Below, piece by piece: positions 16,453 to 26,483 of a DNA stretch of 64,000 bases. The notes beneath the pieces are model-generated. The model was not told where the DNA came from, ran no database searches, and saw nothing but the letters and a program-made list of their open reading frames with translations. Source of the DNA: Marisimplicoccus sp038110465 (GTDB lineage: Bacteria > Bacteroidota > Bacteroidia > Flavobacteriales > Flavobacteriaceae); NCBI GenBank assembly GCA_038110465.1, contig JAYNJU010000002.1:1-64000 (forward strand), in the 5' to 3' direction. The stretch's first letter is position 1, and each line of letters starts with the position of its first letter. A program made the translations under genes and the position numbers.

Positions 16453-19372
16453 TTCTCTTCTTGTAAGAATCAAACATTATGGGTGTAGCAATAAATACTG
16501 ACGAGTAAGTTCCAACTAAAACTCCTATAATAAGAGCAAACATAAATCCTCTAATTGATTCTCCACCAAATACAAAGATTGCAATTAAAACAATTAGTGT
16601 TGTCAATGAGGTATTAAGTGTTCTACTTAAAGTACTATTTAAAGCTGTGTTTACTGTAGTTTCATTATCCCAAGATGAATGAATCTTAAAGAACTCACGA
16701 ATTCTATCAAATACAACTACTGTATCGTTTAGAGAATAACCTATAACTGTAAGTAATGCTGCAATAAAAGCTTGATTAATTTCCATATTAAATGGCATAA
16801 CTTTATATGTCAAAGAAAAAACTCCAAGTACAATTAAAACATCATGAAATACAGCGGAGACTGCTCCTAGAGAAAATTGCCATTTCTGAAACCTTAAAAG
16901 TATATATAAGAATACTATAACTAAAGATCCAAAAATTGCCCAAATAGAATTTTGCTTAATATCATCGGCTATTGTAGGACCTACTTTAATGCTTGACATT
17001 ATACCTATGTTTTCACCTGCAATAAATTGATTATAATCAACTTGATTGATAAATTGATTACTTAAATTTTCATAAAGAAGATTTTTGATTTCATTGTCAA
17101 CAGTCAATCCTTCTTCATCAACTTTATATTTTGTGGTAATCTTAAGTTGGTTAGCCGCACCAAAAGTTTTAACCTCAGCACTTCCAAATGCATTATTTAA
17201 GGTAGACTCTATATCTGATGAATTGACTTCTTGATCAAATCTAACAATGTATGATCTACCACCTAAAAAATCAACTCCTTGGTTTAAACCTTGAACAAAA
17301 AGCGAGCTAAGACTAATTAAGATAAAGATTGAAGAAATCATATAAGTAAATTTTCTTTTTCCTAGAAATTTAATTTGAAGATTTTTAAATAAGTCTTCAG
17401 TAGATTTAGTAGAGAACGATAGCTTACCTGACTTAAACACTTTGTTATCTATTAATAGTCTTGTAATAAAAATTGCTGTAAATAATGAAGTTGCAATTCC
17501 AATTAATAATGTAGTTGCAAACCCCTTAATTGGACCTGTTCCAAAAATATATAAAACCAGAGCAGTTAAACCTGTTGTAATATTAGCATCTAGAATAGAT
17601 GAAAGAGCATTGTTAAATCCATCTGAAATAGATTGCTTTAAACCTTTTTCTTTATTTAATTCTTCTCGTACTCTTTCAAATATAAGAACGTTAGCATCTA
17701 CAGATATACCAATCGTTAGAACAATACCTGCAATACCAGGTAATGTAAGGACAGCTCCTAAACCAGCTAGAATTCCAAAGATGAGAACTATATTTAATAC
17801 TAAAGCTATATCAGCAAAAATACCTGATACTCCATAGTAAAAAATCATCCATAAAAGAACAAATGTAAGTGCTATTAAAAAAGAATAAATTCCACTATCT
17901 ATTGCTTCTTGTCCTAATGAAGGCCCAACAACCTCTGATTGAATAATCGAAGCAGATGCAGGAAGCTTTCCAGCTCTAAGAACATTTGCTAAATCAATTG
18001 CTTCATTTAAATCAAAATCACCTGTAATCTCTGATCTACCACCACTAATTGCACCCCTTGTTACACCTGGAGCTGAATAGACAATATCATCAAGCACAAT
18101 TGCAATATTGGAATTTTGCCTATATGCTAAATCTGTTAAATTTTCCCATATTCTGGCACCTTGAGCATTCATTTGCATAGAAACTGCAGGATTTCCAAGC
18201 GCATCATAACTCTGAGAAGCATCAACAACTACACCACCACTTAAAGGAGACAAGTCTTCTCTATTTGATTTAATTGCATATAAGCTTGTTAAACCATCTT
18301 GATCAATTTTACCCCATAAAAATTTTGCATACCTGTAGTCTCTAGATAATAAATTTCTTACTTCAGGAAGAGATAAATAAGAATTAACTAGTTCTTGATC
18401 TCTTGGAAGAAATCTTGCTATTATAGGCCCCCCTTGATAGCTATAAGCTCTTACTAAACTTAAAAGGGGATTAGAACTATTTTGAATTGAGTCAGATGAC
18501 TGTTCAACTTCTGATAGAAGGTCATCAATCTTAAATTGCTCATTTGATTCACTTAGTTGACTAGAAGGTTCTATAGAAGATAAATATTGGTTAGCCTCAA
18601 TGAAAAAGTTTAAAAAATCATCATTTTTATATGTTTCCCAAAATTCTAATTGAGCAGTACTTTGAAGAAGGTTTTGAATCCTATCAATATCCTTGGCTCC
18701 AGGAAGCTCAATTAATATTCTTCCAGAAGTACCTAGCCTCTGAATATTAGGCTGAGTTACTCCGAATTTATCAATACGCTTTCTTAAAACCTCAAATGCT
18801 GAAACAATTGATTCATCTATTTTACTTCTAATGATTGACTTTATTTGCTCATCTGAAGTATCAAAGCTTACTTCAGAGCTTAAAGTTCTATTTCCAAAAA
18901 TTTCTGGAGAGGTTAAGCTAGTAGGACCATCAATTGCATCGAATGAATCAAAAAATGATTCAAGATATGTTTGATCTGATTGTTTTTGAAGTTCATCTGC
19001 GTTTTCAAGAGATTGTAAAAACTTCTCATTTGATGAATTTTCAGAGAGACCGATTAAAAGATCTTTAATTGAAATTTGAAGAATTACGTTTATTCCACCT
19101 TTTAAATCTAAACCCTGGTTTAATTCTTTTTGCTTTGCATCATTATATGATGAATACATTAAAACTGGGAAATCACCAATTGAATCTAAAAATCTTATTT
19201 CTTCACTAGCTCTTTTTTCAGCAAATGAAAGTTCATCTTCAGATATCTTTTCAATTGCTGCATTTCTAGCCTTGTTTTCAAGGGTAGAAGTAATAAAAGT
19301 AAATGATAATTGGTAAATACTAACTATACCAAAAAGTATAGCAAAAGTTTTAATTAGTGAATTTCCCTGCAT
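16445..19372 (-). CDS. secDF: Fused protein translocase subunit SecDF
   Basis: A 975-residue fusion of SecD and SecF with about 12 membrane segments, which drives late steps of Sec export with the proton gradient. SecD part: N-terminal segment, GLDLKGGINVIL near residue 90, large periplasmic P1 domain, then the six-helix bundle from about 490. SecF part: begins near 665 with GLNQGVDFLGGRSYIVRF and ends in DTVVVFDRIRE and the last helices. The fused form is normal for Bacteroidota. A good promoter lies upstream at 19394-19424, so it can be transcribed apart from mdh. Confidence 0.96.
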   Translation of the reverse strand: MQGNSLIKTFAILFGIVSIYQLSFTFITSTLENKARNAAIEKISEDELSFAEKRASEEIRFLDSIGDFPVLMYSSYNDAKQKELNQGLDLKGGINVILQISIKDLLIGLSENSSNEKFLQSLENADELQKQSDQTYLESFFDSFDAIDGPTSLTSPEIFGNRTLSSEVSFDTSDEQIKSIIRSKIDESIVSAFEVLRKRIDKFGVTQPNIQRLGTSGRILIELPGAKDIDRIQNLLQSTAQLEFWETYKNDDFLNFFIEANQYLSSIEPSSQLSESNEQFKIDDLLSEVEQSSDSIQNSSNPLLSLVRAYSYQGGPIIARFLPRDQELVNSYLSLPEVRNLLSRDYRYAKFLWGKIDQDGLTSLYAIKSNREDLSPLSGGVVVDASQSYDALGNPAVSMQMNAQGARIWENLTDLAYRQNSNIAIVLDDIVYSAPGVTRGAISGGRSEITGDFDLNEAIDLANVLRAGKLPASASIIQSEVVGPSLGQEAIDSGIYSFLIALTFVLLWMIFYYGVSGIFADIALVLNIVLIFGILAGLGAVLTLPGIAGIVLTIGISVDANVLIFERVREELNKEKGLKQSISDGFNNALSSILDANITTGLTALVLYIFGTGPIKGFATTLLIGIATSLFTAIFITRLLIDNKVFKSGKLSFSTKSTEDLFKNLQIKFLGKRKFTYMISSIFILISLSSLFVQGLNQGVDFLGGRSYIVRFDQEVNSSDIESTLNNAFGSAEVKTFGAANQLKITTKYKVDEEGLTVDNEIKNLLYENLSNQFINQVDYNQFIAGENIGIMSSIKVGPTIADDIKQNSIWAIFGSLVIVFLYILLRFQKWQFSLGAVSAVFHDVLIVLGVFSLTYKVMPFNMEINQAFIAALLTVIGYSLNDTVVVFDRIREFFKIHSSWDNETTVNTALNSTLSRTLNTSLTTLIVLIAIFVFGGESIRGFMFALIIGVLVGTYSSVFIATPIMFDSYKKRIK

Positions 19373-19393
19373 GATACATTTTTAACGCCTGCA

Positions 19394-19424
19394 AATATAA
19401 TATTAGTATGTTAATAAGACAACT
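19394..19424 (-). promoter_or_regulatory. Candidate promoter of secDF
   Basis: On the minus strand TTG at 19424-19422, a 20-base spacer, and TATATTTG at 19401-19394 fit the Bacteroidota promoter. The -7 box ends 21 bases before the secDF ATG. This is the best two-element match I found in the window. Confidence 0.55.
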
Positions 19425-19428
19425 TTAT

Positions 19429-20361
19429 CTATATTAAACCATTTAAAGCAGAGTTTGTTTCTTTTACAGCATTAACACTATTTTGAAATTTTAATCTTTC
19501 TGCTTCATTTAAATCTAATTCTATTATTTTTTCAAATCCGTTTCTACCAATGACAACAGGAACTCCAATACATAGATCATTTGAGTTATATTCACCTTCA
19601 AGTAAAACAGAGCAAGGAAGAGTTTCTTTAGTGTCATTTAATATTGCATTAACTAGATATGAAACTGAAGCACCTGGTGCATACCATGCAGATGTGCCTA
19701 AAAGTTTTGTTAAAGTAGCACCTCCAACCATAGTATCAGAAGCTACTTTAGATAAATTATCACTAGTTAATACTTCTGATAATAATTTACCACCACACTT
19801 TGCTAATGAAGTCAAAGGTATCATAGTTGTATCACCATGACCTCCAATAACCATTGCATCTATTGATTTTTGATCAAATCCAGTAGATTTTGAAATATAA
19901 GTTTTAAACCTTGAACTATCTAAAATTCCTCCCATTCCAATAATCTTGTTTTTTGAAAGATTAAAAGACTTATTCACTAGATAAGTCATAGTATCCATAG
20001 GATTCGATACTACAACTATTATTGCATTAGGTGAATATTTTAAAAGACTCTCTGAAACAGATTTAACAATTCCTGCGTTTATTCCTATTAACTCTTCTCT
20101 AGTCATACCAGGTTTTCTTGGAATTCCAGATGTAATTACTACAACTTCACTTTCTGCTGTAGCTTCATAATCATTTGTAACACCTATAACTCTAGAGTTA
20201 AAACCTAGTGTACTAGTAGTTTGAGTTAAATCTAAGGCCTTACCTTCAGCAAATCCTTCTTTAATATCAAGAAGTATAATTTCACTTGCTATTTGTTTAA
20301 TTAAAATATATTCAGCACAAGAGGCACCAACATTACCTGCCCCAACTATAGTAACTTTCAT
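19429..20361 (-). CDS. mdh: Malate dehydrogenase
   Basis: A 310-residue NAD-dependent malate dehydrogenase of the LDH-like type, interconverting malate and oxaloacetate in the TCA cycle. The Rossmann loop is GAGNVGAS (8-14 region), Asp32 binds NAD ribose, Arg82 and Arg88 (GIPRKPGMTREE) bind substrate, and Arg151 and His175 (GGHGDTTM) are catalytic. Starts 2 bases after gyrB on the same strand, an arrangement I know from other flavobacteria. Confidence 0.95.
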   Translation of the reverse strand: MKVTIVGAGNVGASCAEYILIKQIASEIILLDIKEGFAEGKALDLTQTTSTLGFNSRVIGVTNDYEATAESEVVVITSGIPRKPGMTREELIGINAGIVKSVSESLLKYSPNAIIVVVSNPMDTMTYLVNKSFNLSKNKIIGMGGILDSSRFKTYISKSTGFDQKSIDAMVIGGHGDTTMIPLTSLAKCGGKLLSEVLTSDNLSKVASDTMVGGATLTKLLGTSAWYAPGASVSYLVNAILNDTKETLPCSVLLEGEYNSNDLCIGVPVVIGRNGFEKIIELDLNEAERLKFQNSVNAVKETNSALNGLI

Positions 20362-20363
20362 AA

Positions 20364-22310
20364 TTAAGCATCAATTTTTGCATAGACTGCATTATCTTCA
20401 ATGAACTTTCTTCTAGGAGGTACATCATCACCCATTAAAGTTGAAAACCATCTTTCAGCTTCATTTGAATTATCAAAATTCAATGATATCTGTCTTAAAG
20501 TTCTTGTTTCAGGATTCATAGTTGTATCCCATAGTTGGTCTGCATTCATTTCTCCTAGCCCCTTGTATCTTTGTATAGATACACCTGAACCAAATTCTTT
20601 AGCTATGTTATCTCTTTCGTTATCATTCCATGCATATGCTTTTTTACTACCTTTTTTGACTAAATATAAAGGTGGAGTCGCTATGTAAACATTTCCACCT
20701 TCAACTAATTCCCTCATATATCTAAAGAAAAAAGTTAAAATCAAAGTTGATATATGGCTTCCATCAACATCAGCATCACACATGATAATGATTTTATTAT
20801 ACCTGAGTTTTTCAAGATTTAATGCTTTACTATCTTCCTCTGTACCTATTGAAACTCCTAATGCTGTGTAAATATTTCTAATTTCTTCATTTTCAAAAAC
20901 TCTATGTTGTTGAGCTTTCTCAACATTTAAGATTTTACCTCTTAAAGGAAGAATAGCTTGAAACACTCTATCCCTACCCTGCTTAGCAGTTCCACCTGCA
21001 GAATCTCCCTCAACAAGAAAAACCTCACATTTTAATGGATCCGTTTCGGAACAATCAGATAACTTTCCTGGAAGACCTCCACCAGTCATTACTGTTTTTC
21101 TCTGTATCATCTCCCTGGCTTGTCTTGCAGCATGTCTTGCTTGGGCAGCTAAAATTACCTTTTGAACTATTACTTTAGAATCGTTAGGATTTTCTTCAAG
21201 GTAATTTTCTAACATTTCTGAAACAGCTTGTGATACAGCAGCAGTAACCTCTCTATTACCAAGCTTAGTCTTAGTTTGTCCTTCAAACTGAGGCTCAGAT
21301 ACTTTGACAGAGATAACTGCTGTAAGACCTTCTCTAAAATCATCACCAGATATTTCAAACTTTAATTTGTCGGTTAGTCCAGAAGAATCTGCATATTTTT
21401 TTAAAGTATTAGTTAGACCTCTTCTAAAACCAGATAAATGAGTACCTCCTTCATGGGTATTAATATTATTTACATATGAGTGAAGGTTTTCAGAAAAAGA
21501 GGAGTTGTATATCATTGCTACTTCAACTGGAATATTGTTCTTTTCTCCTTCCATTTTTATAATTTCTTGAATAATTGGCTCTCTTGATTCATCAATGTAT
21601 TTAATGAATTCGCTCAAACCTTCTTTAGAATGGAATATTTCAGATACTGAGTTTCCTTCCTTATCTTTTTTTCTATGATCTTTAATTGTAATAGTTATAC
21701 CTTTATTTAAGAAAGATAACTCCCTCATTCTATTAGCTAGAATAGCATAGTCGAATTCTGTTACTTCTTTAAAAATTTCTTTGTCTGGCAAAAATGTAAC
21801 TTTAGTTCCTGTCTTGTCAGATTTACCAACTTCTTTCACAGGATAATTAGCTTTACCTTTACTGTAAGATTGTTCATATTCGTTACCATCCCTGTAAACT
21901 CTTGCTGATAAACTTTCTGATAAAGCATTAACACATGATACACCGACTCCATGTAATCCTCCAGATACTTTATATGAGTCTTTGTCAAATTTTCCACCAG
22001 CTCCAATTTTAGTCATAACAACCTCAAGTGCAGATACTCCTTCTTTTTTGTGAAGACCAACTGGAATACCTCTACCATTATCTTCAACACTTAAACTAGA
22101 ATCTTCATTAATTTCAATAGAAATTAATGAACAATAACCAGCCATTGCTTCATCAATTGAATTATCAACCACTTCATATACTAAATGATGTAAACCTCTA
22201 GAGCCTACATCTCCAATATACATGGAGGGTCTTTTTCTGACATGTTCCATGCCTTCTAAAGCTTGAATACTATCAGCAGAATATTGATTTTTTAAGTTTT
22301 CTTTAGACAT
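20364..22310 (-). CDS. gyrB: DNA gyrase subunit B
   Basis: A 648-residue type II topoisomerase ATPase subunit. GHKL ATPase motifs include EVVDNSIDEAMAG, DNGRGIPVG and GGLHGVG; the Toprim metal site is EGDSAGG and DADVDGSH; the C-terminal IQRYKGLGEMN motif is present. It lacks the long enterobacterial insert and has normal Bacteroidota length. First gene of a gyrB-mdh unit. I saw no DnaA-box cluster or origin-like region next to it. Confidence 0.96.
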   Translation of the reverse strand: MSKENLKNQYSADSIQALEGMEHVRKRPSMYIGDVGSRGLHHLVYEVVDNSIDEAMAGYCSLISIEINEDSSLSVEDNGRGIPVGLHKKEGVSALEVVMTKIGAGGKFDKDSYKVSGGLHGVGVSCVNALSESLSARVYRDGNEYEQSYSKGKANYPVKEVGKSDKTGTKVTFLPDKEIFKEVTEFDYAILANRMRELSFLNKGITITIKDHRKKDKEGNSVSEIFHSKEGLSEFIKYIDESREPIIQEIIKMEGEKNNIPVEVAMIYNSSFSENLHSYVNNINTHEGGTHLSGFRRGLTNTLKKYADSSGLTDKLKFEISGDDFREGLTAVISVKVSEPQFEGQTKTKLGNREVTAAVSQAVSEMLENYLEENPNDSKVIVQKVILAAQARHAARQAREMIQRKTVMTGGGLPGKLSDCSETDPLKCEVFLVEGDSAGGTAKQGRDRVFQAILPLRGKILNVEKAQQHRVFENEEIRNIYTALGVSIGTEEDSKALNLEKLRYNKIIIMCDADVDGSHISTLILTFFFRYMRELVEGGNVYIATPPLYLVKKGSKKAYAWNDNERDNIAKEFGSGVSIQRYKGLGEMNADQLWDTTMNPETRTLRQISLNFDNSNEAERWFSTLMGDDVPPRRKFIEDNAVYAKIDA

Positions 22311-22403
22311 TTTTTACCTAATAAAATATGGTTATAAATATACTAAAATTGAAACTGGTAAATATTTCGTTACGAGTAGTATTTATAGGAACTTATCAAC
22401 ACT

Positions 22404-24068
22404 TTATTCATATGATTTATTATGAATATTTGATACAGATCTTCCAGATGGATCGTTTAAATTCTTAAATGATTCATCCCATTCCAATGCCTGAGGTGTA
22501 CTACATGCAACTGAAGGAACTGAAGGAACAGATAATGAGGCTGCTTCACTAGGGAAATGATCCTGAAAAATTCTTCTATAATAATATTCTTCCTTATTTT
22601 GAGGGGTATTTATCTTAAAAATATTAGAAGCATTTTTAAGATCTTCATCTGTTACTTCTTTTTCAACAAGCTCTTTCAAACTATCAATCCAAGAATAACC
22701 TACTCCATCTGAGAATTGTTCTTTTTGTCTCCAAAGAACAGATTCTGGAAGATATTCTTCAAAAGCTTTCCTTAGAACCCATTTTTCAATTCTGCCATTT
22801 TTAATCATTTTATCATCTGGGTTAATATTCATTGCTACTTCGATGAATTCTTTATCTAAGAATGGAACTCTTCCCTCAATACCCCATGCTGCGAGTGATT
22901 TGTTTGCTCTAAGACAATCATACTGATGAAGTTTATCTAGTTTTCTTACAGTTTCCTCATGAAACTCTTTAGAATTTGGAGCTTTATGAAAGTAAAGATA
23001 ACCTCCAAATAATTCATCTGCACCTTCACCAGAAAGAACCATTTTGATTCCAAGTGATTTGATTGCTCTTGCCATTAAATACATTGGCGTGGAGGCTCTA
23101 ACAGTAGTTATATCATATGTTTCGAGATGATATATAACATCTCTAATTGCATCAATTCCTTCTTGAATTGTAAAATTTATTTCATGATGTATTGTTCCGA
23201 TATGATCAGCTACAATTTTGGCTGCAATTAAATCTGGAGCTCCTTTTAATCCAACTGAAAATGAATGGAGTTGAGGCCACCATGCATCTTGTTTATCTCC
23301 TGATTCAATTCTTTTTGACGCAAATTTTTTTGCAAGTGCTGATGTAATTGAAGAATCAAGTCCACCTGATAATAAAACACCATAAGGAACATCACTCATA
23401 AGCTGTCTTTTTACAGCAGAAGATAATGAGTCATGAATAGCTTTTATACTCGTTTCTTTATTTTTAACACTATTAAATGATTTCCAATTTGGATTATACC
23501 ATTTTTGGAATTCCATATTATCACTTTCAAGAAAATGACCAGGAGGAAATAATTCTATTTTATTACACACACCCTCTAACGATTTTAACTCAGAAGCAAC
23601 ATAAAAAGTATCATCTTGATCCCATCCAACATATAGTGGTATTATTCCTATATGATCTCTTGCAATTAAAAATTTATCTTTTTTGGTATCATATAAACTA
23701 AATGCGAAGATTCCATTCAAGTCATTTAAAAAATCAACACCTTTCTTTTCATAAAGTGGAATAATAACCTCACAATCCGAGTTTGTTTTAAATTTGTAAT
23801 CTTTTAATTGACTTCTTAAAACTTGATGATTGTATATTTCACCATTAACTGCAACAATTTTTTGACCATCTGTAGATATAATAGGTTGTTTACCTGAAGT
23901 AGGATCAACTATGGCAAGCCTTTCATGAGCAAGGATAGCTTTATCAGAAGAAAAAACACCACTCCAATCAGGCCCTCTATGCCTAACTTTTTGTGCCATT
24001 TGTAGCACCTTGGATCTAATTAAATCATTATCACCTTTAATATTAAAGGCACATACTATTCCACACAT
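22404..24068 (-). CDS. asnB: Asparagine synthase B (glutamine-hydrolysing)
   Basis: A 554-residue enzyme making asparagine from aspartate, glutamine and ATP. Cys2 (MCGIVCAF) is the glutaminase nucleophile and RHRGPDWSG follows in the class II amidotransferase domain. The synthetase half has the pyrophosphate loop LLSGGLDSS and SGEGADELFGGY. Its start is 3 bases from the end of the amidohydrolase gene upstream on the same strand, so they share a transcript. Confidence 0.95.
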   Translation of the reverse strand: MCGIVCAFNIKGDNDLIRSKVLQMAQKVRHRGPDWSGVFSSDKAILAHERLAIVDPTSGKQPIISTDGQKIVAVNGEIYNHQVLRSQLKDYKFKTNSDCEVIIPLYEKKGVDFLNDLNGIFAFSLYDTKKDKFLIARDHIGIIPLYVGWDQDDTFYVASELKSLEGVCNKIELFPPGHFLESDNMEFQKWYNPNWKSFNSVKNKETSIKAIHDSLSSAVKRQLMSDVPYGVLLSGGLDSSITSALAKKFASKRIESGDKQDAWWPQLHSFSVGLKGAPDLIAAKIVADHIGTIHHEINFTIQEGIDAIRDVIYHLETYDITTVRASTPMYLMARAIKSLGIKMVLSGEGADELFGGYLYFHKAPNSKEFHEETVRKLDKLHQYDCLRANKSLAAWGIEGRVPFLDKEFIEVAMNINPDDKMIKNGRIEKWVLRKAFEEYLPESVLWRQKEQFSDGVGYSWIDSLKELVEKEVTDEDLKNASNIFKINTPQNKEEYYYRRIFQDHFPSEAASLSVPSVPSVACSTPQALEWDESFKNLNDPSGRSVSNIHNKSYE

Positions 24069-24071
24069 ATA

Positions 24072-25700
24072 TTAATTAAACCTTCTGTTAAATACTAGCT
24101 CTCCATTTATAAAAGTAGCTACAACATTTGTTAGAGGAACTCTATTTTCAGCTGACCTCATAAGATCATTGTCAAGAATAACAAAATCAGCAAATTTTCC
24201 AGCCTCAATTGAACCTTTCTCGTTTTCCTCAAAATTAGCATATGCTCCAAAAATAGTCATACCAAGTAAAGCATCCGCTCTATTCAATGCATTCTCCATT
24301 TGAAAACCTTCTTCAGGGAATCCTTTTTTATCTTTTCTATATACTGCTGAGTAATATGTCATTATAGGACTTATATCTTCAACTGGAAAATCAGTACCTA
24401 ATGCAATTATATTTGATTTAAGTAAAAGATCATTAAACGCATATGCTCCTTTAGATCTTTGATCTCCAATTCTATCATTTAACCAATACATATCACTTGT
24501 TGCATGAGTTGGCTGAACAGATGGAATTATCTTAGAATTAAATAAATCAAAATCTTCTTCATTAATAACTTGAGCATGCTCAACTCTCCATCTTGGATCT
24601 CGATAATCAAATAATGCATTTCTATATGCATTTAATACAATTCTATTAGCTTCATCCCCAATAGCATGAGTATTCATTTGAAATTTAGTTCCGGCAAGTT
24701 TGAATGCAAGTTTTTGAACAGAATCAATAGGAGTTCTAATAATACCTTTATAGCCTCTTCTATCAGAGTAACTATCTATCATTAATGCTCCTCTTGAACC
24801 TAGAGCTCCATCAACATAAACTTTAACTGATCTCACATTAAGTCTATCTGTTTTTACAGGTCCAGTTTCTAGATAATAGTTTAAAGATTCTGGATCATTT
24901 TCAATCATTGCATAAATTCTGATCTTCAGGGTACCTTCTAATTGCAACTCATTTATCAGTTCAATTTGATCTTTTGTTAGACCAGCATCCGATATTGTAG
25001 TTAATCCATTTTCAAATGCTAACTGTTGGGCATCTATTAAAGCTTTTATAGATTCATCCTTAGTTGGTGGTGGAATTATTTTATCAATTAACCTCATAGA
25101 GTTGTCAATAAGAACACCTGTTAATTTACCTCTACTTTTAATAAACTCTCCACCTTCTAAATAAGAAGAGTTATTAATACCTGCTAACTCTAATGCTTTA
25201 TCATTAACTAAATAAGCATGCCCATCAATTCTTCTTAAAACAACAGGTTTATCAGGAAACTTTTCATTAAGTAAATCGTTATTAGGTAGAGTCTTAACAT
25301 TCCAATCATTTTGATCCCATCCTCTACCCAAAATAAATTCTGGGTTATTTTCATCATTAAATTCAATAACTTTATCAATTACTTCATTTAAGCTTTTAGT
25401 ATATTTTAAATCTACCTGATTTAGATAATATCCTAAATCATAGAAATGAGCATGAGAATCTATGAATCCTGGGTATATTGGAAGTCCTTGTGCATTTATA
25501 ATATTTGTAGATGAATACTTTGACATAATTTCATCACTACCTACATAAATAAATTTTCCATCCTTAACTGCAAATGAAGTCTTTTCAGAAATATCTTCAG
25601 AAGCAGTAAAGATTGTTGCATTATGAACAATTAAATCTACTTTCTCAGCACAAGAAATAATTGATAATGATATTAATAAAAGAGGAATTTTTTTAATCAT
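24072..25700 (-). CDS. Amidohydrolase family lipoprotein (YtcJ-like)
   Basis: A 542-residue metal-dependent hydrolase of the Amidohydro_3/YtcJ type. A short signal peptide ends in the lipobox IISC (Cys17), so it is membrane-anchored outside the cytoplasm. Metal motif DSHAHFYDLG, later NTHAIGDEA, WRVEHAQVI and LGTDFPVEDISP supply the expected His/Asp ligands. The family hydrolyses varied amide or cyclic amide substrates; the substrate here cannot be deduced. First gene of a unit with asnB. Confidence 0.87.
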   Translation of the reverse strand: MIKKIPLLLISLSIISCAEKVDLIVHNATIFTASEDISEKTSFAVKDGKFIYVGSDEIMSKYSSTNIINAQGLPIYPGFIDSHAHFYDLGYYLNQVDLKYTKSLNEVIDKVIEFNDENNPEFILGRGWDQNDWNVKTLPNNDLLNEKFPDKPVVLRRIDGHAYLVNDKALELAGINNSSYLEGGEFIKSRGKLTGVLIDNSMRLIDKIIPPPTKDESIKALIDAQQLAFENGLTTISDAGLTKDQIELINELQLEGTLKIRIYAMIENDPESLNYYLETGPVKTDRLNVRSVKVYVDGALGSRGALMIDSYSDRRGYKGIIRTPIDSVQKLAFKLAGTKFQMNTHAIGDEANRIVLNAYRNALFDYRDPRWRVEHAQVINEEDFDLFNSKIIPSVQPTHATSDMYWLNDRIGDQRSKGAYAFNDLLLKSNIIALGTDFPVEDISPIMTYYSAVYRKDKKGFPEEGFQMENALNRADALLGMTIFGAYANFEENEKGSIEAGKFADFVILDNDLMRSAENRVPLTNVVATFINGELVFNRRFN

Positions 25701-25808
25701 AAAAAAATAAAGTACAAATTAAATCAAATGAAAGGTTTCATGCAAAAAAAAAGTAAATAATAATTAACAAAAAAATATAATAATATTTAGTAATTTGGAA
25801 ACTCCAAT

Positions 25809-26483
25809 ATGAGTCTAATAAACATAGAAAATACCAATATATATATTGAAAACAAACTAGTTCTTAATGATATTAATTTTTCCTTAGAAGTAGGTCAAAT
25901 GAAATTTTTAATTGGTAGAACCGGTAGTGGAAAAACTACTTTTATTAACTCAATATTTGCAAATAATAAAATAAAAGAATCTGAAAAATTTAATGTTTTA
26001 GATTTTGATCTTAAGAATATTAGAGAGAATCAAGTACCTTTTCTAAGGAGAAAAATTGGTTTTGTATTTCAAGATTTTAAGTTACTTCAGGATAGAACTG
26101 TTTATAAAAATTTAGAATTTGTTATGAAATCAATTGGAGAGAATAGAGAGTCAGTAATTCAAGAGAAAATAGATAGAGCTCTTAGCCTAGTTGGTCTAGA
26201 TATTGATATAAATAAGTTTCCTGATGAATTTTCTGGAGGTGAACAACAAAGAATTTCAATTGCAAGATCTCTTTTAAACGATCCAGAATTAATCATTGCA
26301 GATGAACCTACTGGTAATTTAGATCCACAAACAAGTCTAGAAATAATCAATTTATTTGATAAATTAAACAAAATGGGAAAGTCTATGATAATAGCTACTC
26401 ATGATTACAATCTAATTGTAAAATTAGAAGGAAGTGTGTATAAGTGTGAAAATGGTAGTATGTTTGAGGTAAAAAGAAAATGA
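25809..26483 (+). CDS. ftsE: Cell division ATP-binding protein FtsE
   Basis: A 224-residue ABC ATPase. Walker A GRTGSGKT is at 36-43, the Q-loop is FVFQDFKLLQDRTVYKN, the signature FSGGEQQR, Walker B LIIADEPTGNLD, and the H-loop THD. The Q-loop sequence FQDFKLL and absence of any membrane part are typical of FtsE, which with FtsX controls septal peptidoglycan hydrolases. No ftsX is in the window. Its end overlaps kdsA by 4 bases (ATGA). Confidence 0.85.
   Translation: MSLINIENTNIYIENKLVLNDINFSLEVGQMKFLIGRTGSGKTTFINSIFANNKIKESEKFNVLDFDLKNIRENQVPFLRRKIGFVFQDFKLLQDRTVYKNLEFVMKSIGENRESVIQEKIDRALSLVGLDIDINKFPDEFSGGEQQRISIARSLLNDPELIIADEPTGNLDPQTSLEIINLFDKLNKMGKSMIIATHDYNLIVKLEGSVYKCENGSMFEVKRK

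Noticed and set aside
17442..17837. 131-codon plus-strand frame inside secDF
   Set aside because: It is the complementary shadow of the SecD/SecF coding sequence, with no family features of its own.
20364..22403. Possible replication origin next to gyrB
   Set aside because: No DnaA-box cluster, no dnaA or dnaN gene, and the neighbours mdh and asnB give no origin context.
25728..25741. Inverted repeat ATGAAA-GG-TTTCAT between the amidohydrolase and ftsE genes
   Set aside because: Six-base arms are expected by chance in a spacer this AT-rich, and it is not repeated elsewhere in the window.
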